Under the pieces are notes generated by a model. The model made no database searches. It was not told where the DNA came from and saw nothing but the letters and a program-made list of their open reading frames with translations. From an uncultured Gammaproteobacteria bacterium (lineage in GTDB: Bacteria; Pseudomonadota; Gammaproteobacteria; Pseudomonadales; Pseudohongiellaceae), in assembly GCA_903889815.1 (NCBI GenBank), contig CAISYX010000085.1, positions 1-6,313 of the forward strand: a stretch of DNA of 6,313 nucleotides. The letters run 5' to 3'. This document shows positions 1-6,269 of this stretch, one piece after another. The translations under genes and the position numbers were made by a program. Position 1 is the first letter of the stretch. Each line of letters begins with the position of its first letter.

Positions 1-399
1 ATCATTGATCACGCCCTTGTGCACTGGCGCTGTCACCATTGCCGCCACATCGCCTTGCAGACAGGACTGCACGGCACAGCGCAGCGTGTCGAGCACATAG
101 GCAGCGTTGGCAGGGTTCAAGGTGCCGGCCTTGACCGGAGCACGTAAAGCCACTGGCAGCACGCGCAGCGTGCCGGCAGCGGAGACACTGGCGGGAAGGG
201 TGGGGTCGAAGGGCAGAATCTGCAGCGGCAGCCCCAGCACAGCGGCGCGCTCGAGCAACAACTTCGGGTCTGCTATGACAACCCGTTCAATGTGCTGATC
301 GGCGCTCTGTGCCAGTTGTATGCACAGGTCAGGACCAATGCCGGCAGGTTCGCCGGCAGTTATCGCGATGCGTTCAATCACGGGGTTCTCGCCGCTCAC
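1..399 (-). CDS. pdxA: 4-hydroxythreonine-4-phosphate dehydrogenase PdxA, N-terminal part
   Basis: Only the first 133 codons are present; the gene runs off the left edge. I translated it directly from the minus strand. PdxA is a cytoplasmic, metal- and NAD-dependent enzyme that oxidises 4-phosphohydroxy-L-threonine in the DXP-dependent route to pyridoxal 5'-phosphate. Recognition rests on the N-terminal motif ITAGEPAGIGPD (residues 13-24; the second position is usually Pro), the LPVALRAPVKAGTLNPANAA stretch in the middle, and VTAPVHKGVIND at the window edge. The conserved metal-binding histidines lie beyond the edge, so integrity cannot be judged. The chosen start is GTG at 399-397, which overlaps the surA stop (TGA, 398-396) as GTGA and suggests translational coupling. 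No clear Shine-Dalgarno precedes it. An in-frame GTG at 381-379 is a possible alternative. It is the third gene of an lptD-surA-pdxA operon. Confidence 0.95.
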   Translation of the reverse strand, partial: MSGENPVIERIAITAGEPAGIGPDLCIQLAQSADQHIERVVIADPKLLLERAAVLGLPLQILPFDPTLPASVSAAGTLRVLPVALRAPVKAGTLNPANAAYVLDTLRCAVQSCLQGDVAAMVTAPVHKGVIND

Positions 400-1706
400 T
401 GAGGGCTGATTTTGACGTAAGCCTGTTCGCGGATCTCTACCAGCCAGTTCTGCAATTCCACTTCGAACTTGCGGTTGCGCAGTGTGTTCTCTGCTTGCTG
501 TCGGCTGAACTCGCGACTCATGTCTTCCACCCGGCGCTCCATGACTTCCGCCACGTGCCAGCCGAAACTGGTCCGAAATGGCTCGCTCAGCGTGCCGATC
601 TCGAGGTCCCGGATCTGTGCTTCGAAATCCGGAGGCATACCCCCTTCACTGGCCCAGCCCATGTCGCCACCGGCCACCACGGAGGCGGCATCGTCGGAGT
701 TCTGCCGGGCGATTTCCGCGAAATCTTCGCCGGCCTTGATGCGGCCATGCAGGGAACGGATGAGGGTCTCGGCCTGCTCTTCCGTGCGAATCTCGTTGGG
801 GGTGATCAGGATGTGACGGGCGAGCGTCTGATTCACCAGATTCTCCACATCGCCCTGCACTGCCACCAGCTTGACGAGGTGGAAGCCACTCGGGCTGCGG
901 ATCGGGCCGCGAATCTCGTTGGCCTCCATGGTGGGCACCAGGTCCACGAACAGGGTAGGCAGCCCGTCGGCCTTGCGCCAGCCCAGCTCGCCGCCGGACA
1001 CCTGGAACGCGGTGGGAGGAGACGCCACTGCGCCGCGCTGGGCAATGGCGCGCGCCTCGGCGAAATCAGTGCCCGCCTGCACGGCTTCCAGCATCTGCTG
1101 CGCAAAGGCTTGCTTGGCGGCGATCAGCTCGGGGGCATCATCTTCCCCGATAGGAATCAGCGTCTGATCGACGAGATAATCCGGCGCCATGGTGACGCGG
1201 CCCATCTCGGAATTCAGGAAGTTCTCGATCTCCTGATCGGTGATGTTGATGCGGCGGTTGACCATGCCGCGCTGGAGGTCGCGCAGCGACAGTTCCTTGC
1301 GGATCTGCTCACGGGTAATGATGTAACGACCCACGGATTCCAGCGCTGACACATACTGGTCAAACGTCATGTTGTTCTGCTCGGCCAGGGTCTGCATGAC
1401 ACCATTGACCGTATCGTCGTCATAGCGGATGCCCATGCGCTCCGCCAGCTGCATCTGCAGATTCTCCACCACCAGGGATTCCAGCGCCTGTTCGCGCAGC
1501 TGCGCGGCGGGAGGCACGGGCTGGCCCGAGGCAGTCATCTGCTCGCGGGCTTCGGTGAGACGGGTGTCCAGCTCGCTCTGCAGGACAACGCCTTCGTCGA
1601 CGATGGCCACGACCTTGTCCAGCACCTGTCGCTGCGCCAGGGCATTGCCGGCCGTGAGTCCCAGCACAAGGATGACCAGCAGACGCACGCAAAAAGCCTT
1701 ATTCAT
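396..1706 (-). CDS. surA: Periplasmic chaperone / peptidyl-prolyl isomerase SurA
   Basis: The 436-residue product is close to the 428 of E. coli SurA. This periplasmic chaperone carries unfolded outer-membrane beta-barrel proteins, LptD among them, to the BAM complex. Residues 1-24 form a Sec signal peptide (basic MNK start, hydrophobic core, ALA before Q25). The N-terminal chaperone region opens with VLDKVVAIVDEGVVLQSEL (from residue 28). Two parvulin-type domains follow at about residues 178-285 (GGELGWRKADGLP, SGFHLVKL) and 295-393 (ARHILI, GGDMGWASEGGMPPDFE, FGWHVAEV), then a C-terminal helix (394-436) that completes the chaperone module. In E. coli the second domain carries the isomerase activity. 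The mature protein has no cysteine. The reading frame stays open upstream to 1787, but ATG at 1706-1704 is chosen because the signal peptide begins there and AAGGAG lies 10 nt upstream. ATG at 1715 would sit only 1 nt from that site. The gene overlaps the lptD end by 8 bp and its stop overlaps the pdxA start. Confidence 0.97.
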   Translation of the reverse strand: MNKAFCVRLLVILVLGLTAGNALAQRQVLDKVVAIVDEGVVLQSELDTRLTEAREQMTASGQPVPPAAQLREQALESLVVENLQMQLAERMGIRYDDDTVNGVMQTLAEQNNMTFDQYVSALESVGRYIITREQIRKELSLRDLQRGMVNRRINITDQEIENFLNSEMGRVTMAPDYLVDQTLIPIGEDDAPELIAAKQAFAQQMLEAVQAGTDFAEARAIAQRGAVASPPTAFQVSGGELGWRKADGLPTLFVDLVPTMEANEIRGPIRSPSGFHLVKLVAVQGDVENLVNQTLARHILITPNEIRTEEQAETLIRSLHGRIKAGEDFAEIARQNSDDAASVVAGGDMGWASEGGMPPDFEAQIRDLEIGTLSEPFRTSFGWHVAEVMERRVEDMSREFSRQQAENTLRNRKFEVELQNWLVEIREQAYVKISPQ

Positions 1707-4371
1707 TCGTTCCATACTCCTTGAAGCCCAGGATCCCGTCACTGAGCATTCTGCTGATGCCGCCGCCGCTGACATTGCCGAGGCCATTGAGGGTCAGCTG
1801 GAAAAAGACGCCGGTGTTGGTGTCGTCCTGCAAGAGGAAGAATTCGTCATCGTCGATCCACTCCCGGGCGACCAGGCGGATTGTCGCGCAGCAATTGCTG
1901 TATTCAACACCGGCAAAGGTGTCCAGGTTGCGGCTGTTGCTGTGATCATAGTGCCATCGACCCAGCAAACGCCAATTATTGTTCAGGGGCCAGACGCCCG
2001 ATACATCGCTCTGTTTGATGCGCGGATCGAGCCCTGCCGGCACGGGGCCGTAGAGGTCCACCAGACGGCGGAAACGGTAGCCGACATTGAAGAGATGGTT
2101 CTCGTCGCCCTGATAGCGCAGGGACAGACTGCTCTCGTCAACATGTTGTTGATCCTCGTTCCACTGCAGGTCGCTGTTCAGGCGCCACTGCTCGTTGAAC
2201 AGGTAGAAGGCCTCGCCCACCAGGGCGGAGCGGTCGGTGTTGCGCGGCTGCAGGGTCAGCCAGTTCTGCAGTGGGCTGTCCAGTGCGACGATGCGGTCTT
2301 CGAAGTGGATGATCTGGCCAATACTCAGGCGTGCGCGCTCCTCGCCGCTGCCGCTGATGAAGCGGGTGCTCAGGGCCAGGCTCAGCTGATCGGCGTCGCC
2401 AATGCGGTCATGGCCGCTGAACCGGTCGGTGCGGAACAGTTGCCCGTAGTTGAAGTTGATCTGGGCGCTGTCGAACGTGGGCAGCAGCGACTGATTTTCC
2501 TGTTCGCTGTACAGATAGAACAGGCGTGGCTCCAGCGTCTGCATGAAGCCATTGCCCCGGGCCATGGGGCGCTCGAATACCAGTCCGGAGTCGAGGCTGA
2601 ACAGACCGAGACCCCGGTCAGGGTCCTGCAGGGTGCCCACGGCCTGCTGGTCGAGACTCCACTGCGTGTAGCGGTAGCCGGCGGTCGGCACCATGAAGCC
2701 TGCGTCGCCACGGATTGGCCAGCTGATTTCGGGCTGCACATGCAGCCGATCGCCCTGCACCAGGGCACCGGCGGCAATCTGCGCGGGCGTCAGACCGGCG
2801 CGATTCAGCGAGCGATCGAAGCGCACATGGCTGCCATCCACTTTCAACTGCAATCCCCCGAGGGATTCAGTGGCGCCGAAGGTGAATTCTGGCAGGCGAT
2901 CGTAGGGAATGTTCAGGTCACTGGCCGAGATGTAGGGATCAATGATGTCGATGCGCTGCACGCGGGTGCCCGCATACCAGTTCGGCGCGCGGTAGTTCAA
3001 CTGGCCATTGCGCTGCAGATGCGTGCGGCTGGAGACGGTCAGGCCACTGGAGCCCAGGTCGCGGAAGTAGCGGTCGTCACTCACGGCTTCGTAATTGATG
3101 GCGGTGGACCAGCGCTCACCCAGCTGTCCGGCGTGCTGCACCCCCACAAACCAGCGGTCTTCGCGGGCCGGTGAGTCCGCACCCGGCACGCCGGCAGTGG
3201 CGGCATCAAAGCGCTTGTCGCCCGGCAGCAGAGAGGCGCTTGCAGTGTTCATGGACCAGTCAGCCAGATAGCGGAACTCGCCGCTGGCCATGGCGCCACG
3301 GTCGCCGATCAGGCGCGGCGTCAGCGTAGCGTCGTAATGCGGCGCCAGGTTCAGGTAATAGGGCAGCGCGACATCCAGGCCACCGTCACTGGTCGAGCCG
3401 AGGCTGGGCGCAAGGAATCCGGAGACGCGCTGATCGCCGAGCGGGAAGGGCACCGTGAACGGGTAATGGAACACCGGCACATCCTTGATGCGCAGAGTCA
3501 CGCCTTCCGCGGTGCCGATGCCGGCCGCCGTGTCCAGGCGCATGCGGCGCGACTGCAGTGTCCAGAATTCGTTGCCCGGTTCGCAGCGGCTGAACTCGCC
3601 GTTTTCGATGGCGAGCACTTCGCCTTCGCTGTCATAGACGATCACACTGGCCGCGCCATGCACGCCGTACTGGTGCAGCACGTAGGAGGCATTGTCGATG
3701 CGGTTCTGACTGTTGGCCTGGTCGACAAAGGCGCCGCTGCCGGTCAGCAGCACGCCGGGTTCGCGGAACTCCACGTTGCCGGACAGGGTGATGGTGTCGG
3801 CCTGCTGGTCTATCTGCGTGGAATCGGAATTGCGGATGGTGCGGTTGCCCTGCTGAATGCTGACCGCGCCGGCGATGTTCACGCGGGCGTCGGTGTCCTG
3901 TTCGATGGCGCCGGGGGCAGTAAACAGGGTGGGGGCCGTGGCCGGATCTGCGGCGGCGTCGAGCAGCTGGCCGTTCGGCCCCGTGCGGGCTGGTTCGATG
4001 AAGGCGCCGCAACAATTGGCAGGCACATTGGCGCGTTGTTCCGGTGTCATCTGCTCGAGCGGCACCCAGTCGTTGACGGCGCCGTTGCTGCCAGTTGTGC
4101 TGGCCTGTGTGGCCACGGAACCGCCTGAGCGAGCCGTCGACGCGTCCCGTGCCCCCCGCGTTACCACGACACCGGCACTGACAGTGCTGCGCGCTGCAGT
4201 GGGGTTCTCTGCACACTGCCATGCGCCCGAGGCGTCGGCGCGGCAGGTCCATTGCCCGCTGTCCGAGGCAAGCTGCTGCGCGAGGGCCGTGTTCGCGTGC
4301 GAACTCAGCAATGCGCCAGAGGCCAGAATCAGGGAAATGCGGGAGCACAAAAGGCTTTTTCGAAACTGCAT
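1699..4371 (-). CDS. lptD: LPS-assembly outer membrane protein LptD
   Basis: The 890-residue product is longer than the 784 of E. coli LptD. With the lipoprotein LptE it forms the translocon that inserts lipopolysaccharide into the outer leaflet of the outer membrane. In order: signal peptide (residues 1 to about 31, ending TALA before QQ); a W-x-C segment with C43 and C53; a Ser/Thr/Ala-rich linker (about 60-100); VPLEQMTPEQ and an NCCGAF motif (C120-C121), as in Pseudomonas-type LptD; an LptA-like jelly-roll domain (about 160-260, including GNVEFREPGVLLTGSGA); SRCEPGNEFW (C263) and VFHYPFTVPFPLGDQRVSGF entering the barrel; a long beta-barrel; and EYSNCCATIRL (C827-C828) with a conserved-looking end SDGILGF. 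C263 and the 827-828 pair match the E. coli disulfide cysteines C173, C724 and C725 by motif. ATG 4371-4369 is preferred; an in-frame TTG at 4383 would add four residues. The Shine-Dalgarno is weak (GGAT, 11 nt upstream). It is first gene of the operon, divergent from amgK. Confidence 0.97.
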   Translation of the reverse strand: MQFRKSLLCSRISLILASGALLSSHANTALAQQLASDSGQWTCRADASGAWQCAENPTAARSTVSAGVVVTRGARDASTARSGGSVATQASTTGSNGAVNDWVPLEQMTPEQRANVPANCCGAFIEPARTGPNGQLLDAAADPATAPTLFTAPGAIEQDTDARVNIAGAVSIQQGNRTIRNSDSTQIDQQADTITLSGNVEFREPGVLLTGSGAFVDQANSQNRIDNASYVLHQYGVHGAASVIVYDSEGEVLAIENGEFSRCEPGNEFWTLQSRRMRLDTAAGIGTAEGVTLRIKDVPVFHYPFTVPFPLGDQRVSGFLAPSLGSTSDGGLDVALPYYLNLAPHYDATLTPRLIGDRGAMASGEFRYLADWSMNTASASLLPGDKRFDAATAGVPGADSPAREDRWFVGVQHAGQLGERWSTAINYEAVSDDRYFRDLGSSGLTVSSRTHLQRNGQLNYRAPNWYAGTRVQRIDIIDPYISASDLNIPYDRLPEFTFGATESLGGLQLKVDGSHVRFDRSLNRAGLTPAQIAAGALVQGDRLHVQPEISWPIRGDAGFMVPTAGYRYTQWSLDQQAVGTLQDPDRGLGLFSLDSGLVFERPMARGNGFMQTLEPRLFYLYSEQENQSLLPTFDSAQINFNYGQLFRTDRFSGHDRIGDADQLSLALSTRFISGSGEERARLSIGQIIHFEDRIVALDSPLQNWLTLQPRNTDRSALVGEAFYLFNEQWRLNSDLQWNEDQQHVDESSLSLRYQGDENHLFNVGYRFRRLVDLYGPVPAGLDPRIKQSDVSGVWPLNNNWRLLGRWHYDHSNSRNLDTFAGVEYSNCCATIRLVAREWIDDDEFFLLQDDTNTGVFFQLTLNGLGNVSGGGISRMLSDGILGFKEYGTNE
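1717..1722 (-). promoter_or_regulatory. Ribosome binding site of surA, inside lptD
   Basis: AAGGAG on the minus strand lies 10 nt before the ATG at 1706. It is encoded by the Lys-Glu codons near the LptD C-terminus (KEYGTNE). It decides the surA start: the next upstream ATG (1715) would leave a spacer of 1 nt. Because the site is translated as part of lptD, ribosomes finishing lptD pass directly over it, which fits coupled expression. Confidence 0.75.
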
Positions 4372-4463
4372 TGTTGCAGGCAATCCAATAGAATGGCTCG
4401 GAAATCAGACCGGCATGGTAATTCATTGGGCACAGGATAGAAATACTGCGGAACGGACAGGCA
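4372..4463. promoter_or_regulatory. Divergent lptD / amgK intergenic control region
   Basis: These 92 bp separate the two divergent starts, so they should contain the promoters of lptD-surA-pdxA and of amgK-murU, unless a promoter lies inside the opposing gene. The stretch is visibly more AT-rich than its flanks. I found no hexamer pair that fits a sigma-70 promoter well. For lptD the best is TTACCA (revcomp of 4416-4421) with only poor -10 candidates downstream; for amgK the region around GGTAAT (4417-4422) and GATAGAAAT lacks a good -35. A SigmaE-type GGAACTT/TCnAA promoter, as drives surA/lptD in E. coli, is not seen. The assignment rests on gene layout, not on recognised sites. Confidence 0.6.
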
Positions 4464-5570
4464 ATGGATCAGAGAAAGGACGCATTGACCGCCTGGGCGC
4501 GGCAATGTCTGCAGGATATGGCGGGTGGTTTGCCACTTGAGGGCAGTATTCATACGGTGTCAGGCGACGCGAGTTTCCGGCGCTATTTCCGCATCGTGCT
4601 GCCAGCGGCGCCGGGCAGTGCGGACCCCCTGTGGCAGGCGTTGCTGCAGGCCACGCGCTACATTCTGGTGGACGCGCCGCCTGCTCATGAAGACTGCCGG
4701 CGTTTCGTGCGCGTGGCGCAGCTTTTCCGCGCTGCCGGCATGCTGACGCCGCGCGTGCTGCGCGTCGATTTCGAACAGGGCTTCATGCTGCTGGAAGACT
4801 TCGGAGATGCGCTGTATCTGCCTGCGTTGCAGACCGCCTCTGGTGCGGACGCGCTGTACACGGCGGCGATTAATTCCCTTATCGAACTGCAGGCTCGCGG
4901 TAATGGCAGCGAACTGGCCCCTTACAACCGACAATTGCTGCGCACCGAGATGTCGCTGTTCGATCACTGGTTCTGCGAGCGCTTCCTCGAGATCAGGCTG
5001 AACGATGACGAACGTGCGCTGCTCGAACGCACCTGGACCTTTCTGGAAGATGCCGCACTGACACAGCCACAGGTGTGTGTGCACCGTGACTATCACTCCC
5101 GCAATCTGATGGTACTCGATGGCGACGTTCACCACGCGCCGGGTGTGATCGATTTTCAGGACGCCGTGTTCGGCGCCTGCACCTACGACCTCGTGTCTTT
5201 GTTGCGTGATTGTTACATCGTCTGGCCGGATGCGCGGGTGCGCGCCTGGGCCCTGCAGTACCGAGCCGGTGCGGTGGCGCGCGGCGTGCTCGCCGGCACT
5301 GGACCGAGCGCTGAAGCCGCGTTTCTTCGGGACTTCGACTTGATGGGGCTGCAGCGCCACATCAAGGTGATCGGCATCTTCTGCCGGCTGAATCTGCGCG
5401 ATGGCAAGCCGCGTTACATGGCCGATGTGCCGCTGGTCATCGACTATGTGCTGCGTGTGGCAGCAGGGCATCCGGAAATGGCCGAATTCAATCACTGGTT
5501 CCAGAACCGCGTGCTGCCAGTGGCATATCCCCGCCTGCAGGCCTTCGCGCTGCCCGAGGGCATTGCGTGA
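4464..5570 (+). CDS. amgK: Anomeric N-acetylmuramate/N-acetylglucosamine kinase AmgK
   Basis: The 368-residue product is a cytoplasmic sugar kinase of the aminoglycoside-phosphotransferase fold. AmgK phosphorylates C1 of MurNAc (and GlcNAc), giving the alpha-1-phosphate that MurU uses, in the peptidoglycan recycling route that bypasses de novo UDP-MurNAc synthesis. Visible motifs are the N-lobe start SGDASFRRYFRI (residues 33-44), LVDAPP (68-73), the hinge-like FMLLEDFGD (107-115), the catalytic loop VHRDYHSRNLM (206-216, with D209 as likely base and N214 as metal ligand) and the metal-binding VIDFQDAVFG (228-237, D230). The sequence then continues with YDLVSLLRDCYI, typical of this subfamily. 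The ATG at 4464 directly precedes a normal N-terminus, with only a weak AGG/GGA purine tract upstream. The stop overlaps the murU start. The murU partner and the lptD neighbour make AmgK much more likely than a generic phosphotransferase. All key residues are present. Confidence 0.93.
   Translation: MDQRKDALTAWARQCLQDMAGGLPLEGSIHTVSGDASFRRYFRIVLPAAPGSADPLWQALLQATRYILVDAPPAHEDCRRFVRVAQLFRAAGMLTPRVLRVDFEQGFMLLEDFGDALYLPALQTASGADALYTAAINSLIELQARGNGSELAPYNRQLLRTEMSLFDHWFCERFLEIRLNDDERALLERTWTFLEDAALTQPQVCVHRDYHSRNLMVLDGDVHHAPGVIDFQDAVFGACTYDLVSLLRDCYIVWPDARVRAWALQYRAGAVARGVLAGTGPSAEAAFLRDFDLMGLQRHIKVIGIFCRLNLRDGKPRYMADVPLVIDYVLRVAAGHPEMAEFNHWFQNRVLPVAYPRLQAFALPEGIA
5556..5560 (+). promoter_or_regulatory. 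Ribosome binding site of murU, inside amgK
   Basis: GAGGG lies 6 nt before the GTG at 5567, within the last codons of amgK (Pro-Glu-Gly). Its good spacing supports the GTG start over any downstream ATG and indicates that murU is translated from the same transcript as amgK. Confidence 0.65.
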
Positions 5571-6247
5571 AAGCCATCATTCTTGCCGCGGGGCTCGGCA
5601 CCCGCATGCGCCCGCTGACCGACCATCTTCCCAAGCCCTTGCTGCAGGCCGGGGGCAGCGCGCTCATCGAATACCATCTGCGCAATCTCGCGGCGGCGGG
5701 GATCCGCGAGATCGTCATCAACCACTTTCATCTGGGTGACAAAATCGAGGCCGCACTTGGCGATGGCAGTCGCTATGGTGTGCAGATTCAGTATTCCCGC
5801 GAGACCGTGCGTCTGGAGACGGCCGGCGGCATCGTCAAGGCGCTGCCGCTGTTGGGCAGCGAGGCGTTTGCCGTGGTCAGCGGAGATATCTGGACGGACT
5901 ATGACTTCCGTAGCCTGCAGCCCCTGGACGGGCACGCCACCCTGGCCCGGCTGGTGATGGTGGACAACCCGCCACACCACCCCAGGGGCGATTTCGTGCT
6001 CGACGCCGCTGGTCGCCTGCGGCTGCGCGTGGCTGACGAGGCCGTGCGAGGCTGCACCTACAGTGGCGTCAGCGTCATGCATCCGGCGCTGTTTGCGGGG
6101 CTGGCGCAAGAGCCGCTGCCGCTGCGCCCGGTGCTGGACAAGGCTATTGCGGCGGGGAAGGTGGAAGGCGAGCAGTTTGCGGGGCGCTGGTTCGATATCG
6201 GGACGCCGGAGCGTCTGCAGGAACTGGATGCCTTGTTGCGTCAGTAG
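5567..6247 (+). CDS. murU: N-acetylmuramate alpha-1-phosphate uridylyltransferase MurU
   Basis: The 226-residue nucleotidyltransferase is close to the roughly 223 residues of Pseudomonas putida MurU. It joins MurNAc-1-phosphate and UTP to give UDP-MurNAc, which re-enters peptidoglycan precursor synthesis. Visible motifs are the nucleotide-binding signature LAAGLGTRMRPLT with KPLL (residues 6-26), LETAGGIVKALP (83-94, sugar-nucleotide binding), SGDIWTDYDF (105-114, with D107 a likely metal ligand), YSGVSVMHPALF (165-176) and WFDIGTPERL (208-217). The short length, with no C-terminal left-handed beta-helix, and the IWTDYDF motif separate it from GlmU and from larger glucose-1-phosphate thymidylyl- or uridylyltransferases. 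The GTG start overlaps the amgK stop as GTGA and has a GAGGG site 6 nt upstream; the N-terminus MKAIILAAGLGTR is canonical. The product depends on AmgK for substrate, which matches the coupled layout. No recognisable terminator is seen before the window ends. Confidence 0.94.
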   Translation: MKAIILAAGLGTRMRPLTDHLPKPLLQAGGSALIEYHLRNLAAAGIREIVINHFHLGDKIEAALGDGSRYGVQIQYSRETVRLETAGGIVKALPLLGSEAFAVVSGDIWTDYDFRSLQPLDGHATLARLVMVDNPPHHPRGDFVLDAAGRLRLRVADEAVRGCTYSGVSVMHPALFAGLAQEPLPLRPVLDKAIAAGKVEGEQFAGRWFDIGTPERLQELDALLRQ

Positions 6248-6269
6248 CAGGTTCAGAGTTGCGGGGGGA

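Noticed and set aside
309..1349. 346-codon plus-strand ORF antisense to surA
   Set aside because: It has the same complementary codon register as surA. The protein is His/Leu/Gly-rich with no recognisable domain, and it lies over the clear SurA parvulin domains.
1707..1787. Upstream extension of surA to 1787 (27 more residues)
   Set aside because: It would place an Ala/Ser-rich stretch before the signal peptide and overlap lptD by 89 bp; the AAGGAG site and signal peptide support the ATG at 1706.
1429..3174. 581-codon plus-strand ORF antisense to lptD and the start of surA
   Set aside because: Over lptD its codons are exactly complementary in register to lptD codons, so its stops would require TTA, CTA or TCA in lptD, which are rare in this GC-rich gene. 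The translation shows no family motif, and the lptD frame is unmistakable.
3337..4128. 263-codon plus-strand ORF antisense to the lptD 5' part
   Set aside because: Complementary-register shadow of lptD, with no domain or upstream ribosome site recognised.
3632..4426. 264-codon minus-strand ORF overlapping lptD in another frame and starting upstream of it
   Set aside because: The translation is dominated by Arg, His, Gln and Pro, as expected for an out-of-frame reading of GC-rich DNA; lptD covers the same bases with a signal peptide and conserved motifs.
4426..4449. Possible sigma-54 type promoter upstream of amgK (TTGGGCAC followed by TGCGG)
   Set aside because: The spacing between the GG and GC elements does not fit the required GG-N10-GC pattern.
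4450..4456. GGAACGG resembling a SigmaE -35 element
   Set aside because: It lies on the plus strand only about 10 bases before the amgK start, so its -10 would fall inside the gene, and it is in the wrong orientation for lptD.
4560..5495. 311-codon minus-strand ORF antisense to amgK
   Set aside because: Complementary-register shadow; the AmgK kinase motifs on the plus strand explain the region.
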